Source: Planctomycetaceae bacterium (GTDB lineage Bacteria; Planctomycetota; Phycisphaerae; SM23-33). Taken from it: 25,588 nucleotides of DNA. The stretch spans positions 1 to 25,588 of the forward strand of contig JAJFVE010000078.1 in the NCBI GenBank assembly GCA_021371965.1. Direction: 5' to 3'. Shown piece after piece: positions 7,003 to 13,165 of the stretch. The notes under the pieces are model-generated. The model was not told where the DNA came from. It made no database searches and worked only from the letters and a program-made list of their open reading frames with translations. Within the stretch, counting starts at the first letter, position 1, and each line of letters starts with the position of its first letter. Position numbers and translations under genes: made by a program.

Positions 7003-8247
7003 TCAGGGAAGGCAAGGGGAACGGTCTACTTGGCTGGTTTTTCGCACCCTTGGCACGGTCCCGCAGCCGCAGTTGGCGGGCCCCACGTTCAACTCGCGGC
7101 CGAAGAGTTCCCACATCTCGGGCGTCTCCCGGCACAGTACGATGGGGATATCCGCGCTGTGAGTGCGGATCTCATCGATCATGAAGCGGTAGATCTTCTC
7201 CCGGCCGGCGGCAGGGATGTTGTGGCCGCCGGGGAAATACGCCATGCCTCCGTCCCGCTCGGCCTCCTCCACCATGGCCATGTACTCCGGGTCGATTCCG
7301 GACTCGCCGAACCAATCGCGGAGCGTCTTTGACACGTGACGACCGCACCACCGGACCATATGCATCGCAACGAAATCCGGTTCGACCACGGAGAACAGCT
7401 TTTGGAGCATGTCCCGGTACTCGTCCTTCCAGTTCACCAAGGGAACAAAAGGCGCAAACTGGCAGCGCACCGTACAGCCGGCATCCTGGCACTTCTTCAT
7501 GGCCTCGAGCCGGGCGCGCAAGGAGGGAGCTTTTCGTTCGCACTTGACGAGGGCTTCGGGGGAAATGGTCCACTCAATGATCGCGCGGTCGCGGTGCTTC
7601 AGGTCGCGCAAGAAGTCGACGTTGTCCGTCGAGGTGTAGAACAGGACATTGCGGTCTTCCGCGGCGGCGGTATTGAGCAACTGGTCGGTGTAGCCGTATT
7701 CGGGCTCAAAACAGAAGATGTCGCTGCTGCCGCCGGTATGCCAGTTCTTCTGGGACGGCACGAGCCGCATGAGTTCGTGATTCCGCTGGATCAGATCCTC
7801 CACGTTGAGCGTCATCGACAGGCACGTCAGATTGCGGAACCCGCAATAGCTACAGGCGTGAAAGCACCCGATGCAGGGATCGAGGGTCCACCGCAGATGG
7901 CAGATGCAACCCTCGTCCACGCTGCTGATGCTGCTCCAGGAGGAGAAATGATTCGCTCCCCAGAGTCGCTGGTGCCCGCCCTGCGCAAGATGCGGATACT
8001 TCTCCGCCATGCCTTTTTCCTCGGCCGACGTGAGCCGCTGGAACCGGCCGAAGAAAAGGTACGGATGCGCCGGCGAGCCGAGGTCGCTTCCCAGTCTGGC
8101 TACCAGCGCGTCCAGTTCTTCGAGCGAGGCCTCCTTGACCACGTCCGTGCTGATGCGCCGGAGCATCCGCTCCAGCCTGGAGGAGCATCGCTTATCGTCG
8201 ATGAGGCCCTGAACATAGTACACGCCCGCGACTTTGATTCGGTTCAT
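7003..8247 (-). CDS. Radical SAM protein of the spore photoproduct lyase-like family
   Basis: The 414-residue product carries a radical SAM iron-sulfur motif CxxxCxxC at Cys128, Cys132 and Cys135 (CFHACSYC), preceded by CICH near 114-117. The middle resembles the spore photoproduct lyase (SplB) group: NVLFYTSTDNVDFL, then IIEWTISPEALVKCERKAPSLRARLEAMKKCQDAGCTV. True SplB repairs spore photoproduct in DNA; this organism type is not known to sporulate, so the substrate here is probably different. The C-terminus has a Cys cluster, NCGCGTV. Start choice is uncertain: ATG 8247 has AGGAAG 9 nt upstream, while in-frame ATGs at 8271 and 8280 add 8 or 11 mostly basic residues. It stands alone between a lipoprotein gene and the kinase operon, with 80 nt to yhbY on the same strand. 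Confidence 0.8.
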   Translation of the reverse strand: MNRIKVAGVYYVQGLIDDKRCSSRLERMLRRISTDVVKEASLEELDALVARLGSDLGSPAHPYLFFGRFQRLTSAEEKGMAEKYPHLAQGGHQRLWGANHFSSWSSISSVDEGCICHLRWTLDPCIGCFHACSYCGFRNLTCLSMTLNVEDLIQRNHELMRLVPSQKNWHTGGSSDIFCFEPEYGYTDQLLNTAAAEDRNVLFYTSTDNVDFLRDLKHRDRAIIEWTISPEALVKCERKAPSLRARLEAMKKCQDAGCTVRCQFAPFVPLVNWKDEYRDMLQKLFSVVEPDFVAMHMVRWCGRHVSKTLRDWFGESGIDPEYMAMVEEAERDGGMAYFPGGHNIPAAGREKIYRFMIDEIRTHSADIPIVLCRETPEMWELFGRELNVGPANCGCGTVPRVRKTSQVDRSPCLP

Positions 8248-8327
8248 TCTTCGCTTCTTCCTATTCGACATTTCCCGCATGGCCTCTGTGCGGGGCCATA
8301 ATTGACATCGAAGGTGTACGCTTGCGG

Positions 8328-8648
8328 CTACGTCTCTTCTTCTCGCTCTTCCTCTGCGTCCTCGGCGTGCTCTGCGGTTAAAGGATCCTTGTATAGAAGG
8401 ATGGTGTGGCCGACGATGGCGACGCATTTCGCGCCGGCGGCTTGGGCGGTTTGGGCGGCTAGTTCTGCTCGCTCATCCGGCGGCAGGGCGGGAAGACGGA
8501 CCTTGATCAACTCGTGCTTGTCCAGCAAGCCACGCAGGTTGGCGGCGCCGGCGTCGGTCAGGCCCGACTTGCCGATGGTCGCCAGCGGCGAGAGGGAGCG
8601 GCCTTGGCTTCGCAGTTGTCGTTTGAGATTTCCCGGCAGTTCATCCAT
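8328..8648 (-). CDS. yhbY: YhbY-type RNA-binding protein (CRM domain)
   Basis: The product is 106 residues. Residues about 3-90 form the CRM/YhbY RNA-binding domain, with the GKSGLTD loop at the GxxG-type RNA-binding position, LRGLLDKHELIKVRL, and VAIVGHTILLYK at the end. E. coli YhbY associates with pre-50S ribosomes. The domain ends at LLYKDP, and the last ~17 residues (TAEHAEDAEEEREEE) are an acidic tail encoded by a dispersed repeat (8336-8381) rather than by family sequence. The start ATG 8648 has AGGA 7 nt upstream. It is the last gene of a three-gene minus-strand operon and lies 9 nt after the phosphoesterase stop. Confidence 0.93.
   Translation of the reverse strand: MDELPGNLKRQLRSQGRSLSPLATIGKSGLTDAGAANLRGLLDKHELIKVRLPALPPDERAELAAQTAQAAGAKCVAIVGHTILLYKDPLTAEHAEDAEEEREEET
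8336..8381 (-). repeat. Half-copy of the CCGCAGAG/CCACAGAG repeat inside the yhbY 3' end
   Basis: On the minus strand this reads TTAACCGCAGAG, then GAGGACGCAGAGGAAGAG. It has the same layout as the left half of the element at 24351-24461 (TTACCACAGAGG, then GGCTCAGAGGAAGA). It supplies the codons of the acidic YhbY tail. No right half is seen before the gene ends. Confidence 0.55.
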
Positions 8649-8657
8649 GCGGTAGTC

Positions 8658-9500
8658 CTATCCCAGAAGGGCGATGGGCTTGATGCATTCCTGGGCCGCC
8701 TCGGCCGTCAGCATCTCGTCCGATGAAAACTCGATGATGCATCCGTGTTGGGTGTCGCTGGTCAGGGCGACGGCCTGGGGGTCGAACAGCTCAAAGCCGC
8801 CTTCCATGTGGCGGTGTCCCAGCACAAAGAAGTTCACCTTCAGCCGCTGGGCCAGTTGCTCGATCTGCGCGCGGTTCTGCCGCCGCCCCCAGAGCCACTG
8901 ATAGACGGCGCCGCCGCGGGCGAAATCGTCCGCGGTGAGCGAGCGTTCCAGCACGTCGGATGGGGCCTGGGCTCCGGGCGTGGGCAGCGAATGGCTGACC
9001 ATCGCGCCGCCCGGGGTTTGCACGGCCAGCGGGAACGAGAGCAGCAGGTCGTTCAGCGCCTCGCTGACGTGCGGGGCGTCGTCGCCGAAAGCGGTCGCGA
9101 CGCCGGCGGTGAATTCGCGGCAGACGCCGCGACCGTCCTTGAGGATCTCGGCGCCACCGGCCTGGGTGAGGTCGTGGTTGCCCATCAGGCAGATGATGCG
9201 TCCGGGCAGTTCGGCCTGCAAGCGGGCGACGCGCATGAGCAGTTCGACGCTGCGGTCAGCGCCGGACTTTTCGTCGGGCGGCCCGTGGATGATCTCCTGG
9301 AGCACCAGCACACGCTCGCTGCAGCGGCGCAGGTCCGCGTAACGCAGGATGCGGTCGAGGTTGGCGCGGTTGCCGTGGATGTCGCCGGCGACGATGAGCG
9401 TGCGGCCGCTCTCGATGTGCACGACGTTTCCGCTCCGGCGAGGGTCGTTGCGGTTGGCGGCGGCCACGGCAGCGAAGATGTTGGCGACGGGGCTGGACAC
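8658..9500 (-). CDS. Calcineurin-like metallophosphoesterase, variant active site
   Basis: This 280-residue phosphoesterase has GDIHGN (39-44), GNHD (107-110), a His in VSHS (170) and GHRH (228-231), the usual metal ligands of PPP-like phosphatases. The second family block, normally GDxxDRG, is here LQEIIHGPP (67-75). The bridging Asp is therefore missing, and Glu69 is the only nearby acidic residue. The start is GTG 9500, with AGAGG just upstream. It begins 7 nt after the Ser/Thr kinase gene stops and ends 9 nt before yhbY, so kinase and phosphatase-like protein are co-expressed and may act on the same targets. That pairing is inference from position. Confidence 0.85.
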   Translation of the reverse strand: MSSPVANIFAAVAAANRNDPRRSGNVVHIESGRTLIVAGDIHGNRANLDRILRYADLRRCSERVLVLQEIIHGPPDEKSGADRSVELLMRVARLQAELPGRIICLMGNHDLTQAGGAEILKDGRGVCREFTAGVATAFGDDAPHVSEALNDLLLSFPLAVQTPGGAMVSHSLPTPGAQAPSDVLERSLTADDFARGGAVYQWLWGRRQNRAQIEQLAQRLKVNFFVLGHRHMEGGFELFDPQAVALTSDTQHGCIIEFSSDEMLTAEAAQECIKPIALLG

Positions 9501-9507
9501 GGGACCT

Positions 9508-10374
9508 CTAGTCGAAGATGGTGTCGTCGGGCGTGGGCTCAGACGTCCGCGGCGCCATGGCGGCGGAGATCAGGCTCAGCCGCGAGGCGACTTCCAGGAT
9601 GCTCGATGGGCGGTTGTCGGGGAACTGCTCGATGCACTCGGCGACGAGCTTATCCAGGGCCGCGGGCACCTCGGGGCTGAACTGGCTCATCGGGACAGTG
9701 ACGGTTTCGGATCGCAGCGTGACCGACCCTCGCGGCGGCATGGCGGTGGAGATGGGGCGTCCGGCGAGGGTCCAGTAGAGGCTGGCGCCGAAGTTGAAGA
9801 TGTCGGTCCGCGCGTCGAGCGGGCGGCGATGCACCTGCTCGGGGGCGATGAAGTCCGGCGTGCCCTGGATGCGGTCCTTGATGGTGCCGATGGGGCAGCT
9901 CTGCCCGAGGTCGATGACCTTCACGGTGCCGTCGGGCGCCAGCAGGATGTTGTTGGGCTTGATGTCGGCATGGACGTAGCCGCGGGCGTGCATGTGCGCC
10001 AGGCCCGAGGCTACCGACGAGAACACAGCGACAGTCTCGGCGACCGAACGGGGCAGGCGCTCCTGCAGCGATTGGCCCTGGCAGAGCTCCATGATCAGTT
10101 GGACTTCATCGAGTCGCATCCACCGGCGGATGCGACGGACGTGGTGGATGTGACGGATCACGCGATGATCCATCTGCGTGCCGACGTGGGCCTCATTCAT
10201 CGCCAGCATCAGCACGCGGTCGCCGGGGACGTCCGAGCGACGCAGTACGCGTTTGAGCGCATAGAGAGCGTCCGTCCGGCAGTCGCGAATCTGCCAGATA
10301 GAGCTCCCAGCCCCGCGCCCCAGGCAGTTTAAGACCTGGTAGCCGGGCACATCGACTGTCTGAGACGGAGCCAT
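9508..10374 (-). CDS. Soluble Hanks-type Ser/Thr protein kinase
   Basis: This 288-residue protein is a kinase domain with almost nothing else. The Gly-rich loop is GRGAGSS (19-25), the ATP-binding Lys is K41 in YALK, and Glu61 is a candidate partner. The catalytic loop is HADIKPNN with Asp137 and Asn142; the usual Arg of HRD is Ala, so it is a non-RD kinase. The metal-binding motif is DLG (155-157) in place of DFG, and APE is at 177-179. No membrane helix or extracellular sensor domain follows; the tail is only about 20 residues. ATG 10374 has no clear ribosome-binding site. A TAAAAT (10423-10418 on the minus strand) could be its -10 box, leaving a ~37-nt leader. It is first in the operon with the phosphoesterase and yhbY. 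Confidence 0.93.
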   Translation of the reverse strand: MAPSQTVDVPGYQVLNCLGRGAGSSIWQIRDCRTDALYALKRVLRRSDVPGDRVLMLAMNEAHVGTQMDHRVIRHIHHVRRIRRWMRLDEVQLIMELCQGQSLQERLPRSVAETVAVFSSVASGLAHMHARGYVHADIKPNNILLAPDGTVKVIDLGQSCPIGTIKDRIQGTPDFIAPEQVHRRPLDARTDIFNFGASLYWTLAGRPISTAMPPRGSVTLRSETVTVPMSQFSPEVPAALDKLVAECIEQFPDNRPSSILEVASRLSLISAAMAPRTSEPTPDDTIFD

Positions 10375-10498
10375 AGTTGTGTTCGCAGGAGGGAAAACCT
10401 ACCTTAGTGAGATCGGCATTTTATCCGTCGGCCGTAAATGCGGCGAGCGGAAAATGTAAACCGCCTACCCGCCCAAGGGGTAAAAAGTCGCCCGGGGA

Positions 10499-10526
10499 TT
10501 GGATCGCCGGCGGTTTGTGGTATTCT
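10499..10526 (+). promoter_or_regulatory. Weak candidate promoter of the flippase-type gene
   Basis: TTGGAT (10499-10504), a 16-bp spacer and TATTCT (10521-10526) lie in the 196-bp divergent gap between the kinase and the flippase-type gene. Each hexamer matches consensus poorly, so this is tentative. Confidence 0.22.
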
Positions 10527-10570
10527 AAGCGGCGGCGTGGCGCCTTAAGGGCGCTGCCGAGAGCGTTTTG

Positions 10571-11593
10571 ATGAAACCATCGCATCGCAAGACATTGCTG
10601 GTCGTGGCCAAGTTCATCCTGGCCGCGGCGCTGCTGTATTGGGCTCTGCGCGGGACGGACTGGGCCAAGATGCTGCTGGCCCTGAAGACTGCATCGTGGC
10701 TGACGCTCTGCATGGCGGCGATGTTCACGCTTGTGGGGACGCTGATCTGCGCGGTGCGCCTGCGCATTCTCCTGCAGTCGCAGGAGATCGACGTGGGCCT
10801 GTGGGAGATCACGCGACTGACATTTCTGGGGCAGTTTTACAACAACGTCATACCCGGCTCGGTCGGCGGCGACCTCGTTAAGGCGTTCTACCTCGCCAAG
10901 CACACCTCGCACAAGGCCCGCGTGCTGCTGGCCGTCTTCGTCGACCGCGTGCTGGGCCTTGCGGCGTTGGCGATCATGGCGGCGGCGCTGGTGCTGATAT
11001 CCCTGTGGGCGGGTCTGGGCTCGTGGGAGAATATCCGCAGCGGCGTGATTTCGGTGGTAATCATGGTGGCCGCTATCCTGGTCACCGGCACGTTCATTCT
11101 CAGCTCGCGCTTCCGAAGGCTATTCCACCTGCAGAAGATTTACGGCCGCCTGTCGTTCGCGCACCATTTCCAGGCCGCCGGCGAAGGCACGCGATTGCTG
11201 CGCCAGCATCCGGGATATCTGCTGCAAGCGGTAGGCGTGACGCTGGTGTCGCAGACGTTCTGGATCGGCTCGATCTGGCTGACCGGGCGGGCGCTGTCGA
11301 TCGAGGGGCTGTCCTGGTATCACTACTTTCTCTATGTGCCGCTGGTCTACGTCATCGGGGCCGTGCCGGTGACGCCGGGCGGGCTGGGGTTCATCGAGAA
11401 GTTGTACGTGCTCTTCCTGGGCCCTTCCGGCGTGGGGGCGGACAAAACGCTGGTGGGCCTGCTGGCGCTGCTGGCGCGGGGCGTGCAATTGTTCTGGGCG
11501 TTGCCGGGAATCATCGTATCAGTCCAGGGCGCCAAGGTGCCCAGGCCCGATGCGATGGAAGCAGAACTCGCCTTGGACGAATCGCCCGCCTGA
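10571..11593 (+). CDS. UPF0104 / LPG-synthase-TM-like membrane protein
   Basis: This 340-residue protein is almost wholly membrane-embedded, with about eight hydrophobic helices. It has the signature blocks of the UPF0104/YbhN family, which is the flippase-like domain of lysylphosphatidylglycerol synthase: FYNNVIPGSVGGDLVKAFYLA after the second helix, FVDRVLGLAAL, and PVTPGGLGFIE in the late helices. Members move or modify lipids or glycolipids; this one lacks the aminoacyl-transferase domain, so lysylation is not expected. ATG 10571 is preferred over a TTG one codon earlier. No strong ribosome-binding site is visible. It stands alone on the plus strand, divergent from the kinase operon. Confidence 0.88.
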   Translation: MKPSHRKTLLVVAKFILAAALLYWALRGTDWAKMLLALKTASWLTLCMAAMFTLVGTLICAVRLRILLQSQEIDVGLWEITRLTFLGQFYNNVIPGSVGGDLVKAFYLAKHTSHKARVLLAVFVDRVLGLAALAIMAAALVLISLWAGLGSWENIRSGVISVVIMVAAILVTGTFILSSRFRRLFHLQKIYGRLSFAHHFQAAGEGTRLLRQHPGYLLQAVGVTLVSQTFWIGSIWLTGRALSIEGLSWYHYFLYVPLVYVIGAVPVTPGGLGFIEKLYVLFLGPSGVGADKTLVGLLALLARGVQLFWALPGIIVSVQGAKVPRPDAMEAELALDESPA

Positions 11594-11720
11594 ACCTGGA
11601 TCCTCCCGCGCAATCGGCCCGGCGCTTGCGGTGCCGCGTCCGTTCAATTCGTTGTTCAAGTGCCCCCTCTGAGCGACCGACATTCCAATGGGACCGTTAT
11701 CATTAGCTGGAGCAGGCACT

Positions 11721-12473
11721 ATGTCCGCGATGAAGAGCCTAACCGGAACCGCGATCGGCCAGACCCTGGCCGGGGCGGTCGAGCGTCATATTCCCCTGAC
11801 TGTGACCGTGCACAACGGCCGCAGTTGGCAGAATCTCCACAGCCGCTGCATTGGCCTCGACAGCGGATACCTGCTGGTCGAGATCCCGCGCAGCGACGGC
11901 GGTCCGTGCCCGGCCCTCCAGTCGGCCCAGTCGGTGGGCGTGAACTTCAAATACAAGCATCACAAGCACATCTTCATGACGACCATCGTCGGGGCCGGCT
12001 CGTGCCCGGATGAAAGCGGCGCCGACGTGCCCGTGCTGCGTCTGACGGTGCCGGTGGCGGTGCAGTGCCTGCAGCGCCGCGCGTACTCGCGCGTCAGCGT
12101 GCCCGAGGGACGCATCGTGCGAGTCTCGTTCTGGGCGGGCGTCGTCGAGTCTGAACCCACCAGCGGCAGCGCCGACACGCCGGTCTGGTCCGGCCGGGCC
12201 GACAACCTCAGCGCCGGCGGCGTCCAGGTGGCCTGCGGCAAAGAGGTTTCCGGTTACTTCGATGCCGGCGAGCCGGTCGGCATGCACCTGCTGTTTGGCC
12301 TCGGGGCTGCCGGCGTGGGCGTCGAGGCCCAGTTCCGCCATGAAGAACCGCTTGGCCAAGGCGTGCTGATGGGCTTCCAGTTCGTCGGCCTTGAGCAGAC
12401 CGAACAGGGCACTGCCGCCCTGCGCGAGATCGCGCGATGGGTCACGCAGTTCGAGCGGGAATCGGCGAGATAG
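11721..12473 (+). CDS. PilZ-domain protein with YcgR-like N-terminal domain
   Basis: The 250-residue product has an N-terminal beta-rich part (about 25-115), like the PilZN/YcgR domain, and a C-terminal PilZ domain. The PilZ c-di-GMP signature is complete: RRAYSR supplies the RxxxR, and DNLSAGG the D/NxSxxG. Proteins of this layout couple c-di-GMP levels to motility, surface attachment or envelope functions. ATG 11721 was chosen because GGAG lies 8 nt upstream; the open frame starts earlier at 11688 without a ribosome-binding site. A TATCAT at 11698-11703 resembles a -10 box but would place the transcript start inside the Shine-Dalgarno sequence, so it is doubtful. No flagellar or cyclase gene is near. 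Confidence 0.87.
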   Translation: MSAMKSLTGTAIGQTLAGAVERHIPLTVTVHNGRSWQNLHSRCIGLDSGYLLVEIPRSDGGPCPALQSAQSVGVNFKYKHHKHIFMTTIVGAGSCPDESGADVPVLRLTVPVAVQCLQRRAYSRVSVPEGRIVRVSFWAGVVESEPTSGSADTPVWSGRADNLSAGGVQVACGKEVSGYFDAGEPVGMHLLFGLGAAGVGVEAQFRHEEPLGQGVLMGFQFVGLEQTEQGTAALREIARWVTQFERESAR

Positions 12474-12488
12474 TCTGCGGTCCAGAGA

Positions 12489-12576
12489 GCTTGTTTAGCG
12501 GGGTGGTTTCCCCGATCCGGCGAAGGGTATGGGCGTCGCCAGAAAAGAAACCGCGCGGAGCAAGCCTCGCCGCTAA
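12489..12576. repeat. Inverted-arm intergenic element between pilZ and ogt genes
   Basis: TTAGCGG (12495-12501) and CCGCTAA (12570-12576) form 7-bp outer arms, and CGGGGTGGTTTCCCCG (12499-12514) is a local 5-bp hairpin that could end the PilZ transcript. GCTTG (12489-12493) also has its complement CAAGC at 12561-12565, out of nested order. Only one copy is in the window, so calling it a dispersed repeat is a guess. Confidence 0.3.
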
Positions 12577-12618
12577 CGTTGCGATTCTTCGTCTGGTTTG
12601 CTTGGCGGTTCGCTGCTC

Positions 12619-12647
12619 TTGCCTGCGGCGGGATGGGCGTCTAAAAT
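12619..12647 (+). promoter_or_regulatory. Sigma70-like promoter giving a leaderless ogt mRNA
   Basis: TTGCCT (12619-12624), a 17-bp spacer and TAAAAT (12642-12647). Six bases separate the -10 box from ATG 12654, so transcription would begin at or next to the A of the start codon. No Shine-Dalgarno sequence is present. Confidence 0.45.
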
Positions 12648-12653
12648 CGCGGC

Positions 12654-13163
12654 ATGTCACACACGCTGTACTATTCAAGCTGGAACACTCCGTGGGGGGC
12701 GATGGGTGCCCTCGCACACGACGCTATCGTGCGGATTATTCTGCCTCATGACACACGCGATAAGGTCCGCCGCGCACTGCTCGCCGGCACAGCCCACGCT
12801 CGCGAGGACGTTAAGCCTTTCACGGCGCTTATCGAACTGACTCAGGCCTATTTTGATGGCGCGGCGGTGGATTTTTCCCCGGTCGCCTGTCAGCTCTCCG
12901 CAGGTGCATTTCGCCAAACCGTGCTCGATGCCTGTCGTACCATCGGGTACGGACGCACCGAAAGCTATGCCACCCTGGCCCGGTGGGTGGGCAATTCCAA
13001 AGCCGCCCGCGCCGTGGCCGGCGCTCTGGCGGCCAATCCCGTACCGTTGGTGGTGCCGTGCCACCGCGTGATCTGCAGCGATGGATCGTGTGGCGGGTTC
13101 TCCGCCGCCGGCGGCGTACCGCTCAAACGGCGGATGCTGGAACTTGAAGGACACAGGAGTTGA
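12654..13163 (+). CDS. ogt: Methylated-DNA--protein-cysteine methyltransferase
   Basis: Ogt/AGT removes alkyl groups from O6 of guanine in DNA by transferring them irreversibly to its own cysteine. The 169-residue protein has the catalytic PCHRV motif with Cys136, preceded by the helix-turn-helix DNA-binding part (GYGRTESYATLARWVGNSKAARAVAGAL, at 98-125) and followed by GGFSAAGGVPLKRRMLELE. The N-terminal ~75 residues are the less conserved first domain. ATG 12654 has no ribosome-binding site but follows a -10 box by 6 nt. Its stop overlaps the ribosome-binding site of the aconitase gene, whose GTG lies 2 nt later, so both should be on one mRNA. Confidence 0.95.
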   Translation: MSHTLYYSSWNTPWGAMGALAHDAIVRIILPHDTRDKVRRALLAGTAHAREDVKPFTALIELTQAYFDGAAVDFSPVACQLSAGAFRQTVLDACRTIGYGRTESYATLARWVGNSKAARAVAGALAANPVPLVVPCHRVICSDGSCGGFSAAGGVPLKRRMLELEGHRS

Positions 13164-13165
13164 CC

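Noticed and set aside
9349..10332. 327-codon plus-strand frame opposite the kinase
   Set aside because: The kinase on the minus strand has all catalytic motifs; this frame has none.
11698..11703. TATCAT as the -10 of the PilZ gene
   Set aside because: The implied transcript start would fall within the Shine-Dalgarno sequence, and no -35 is present at 16-18 bp.
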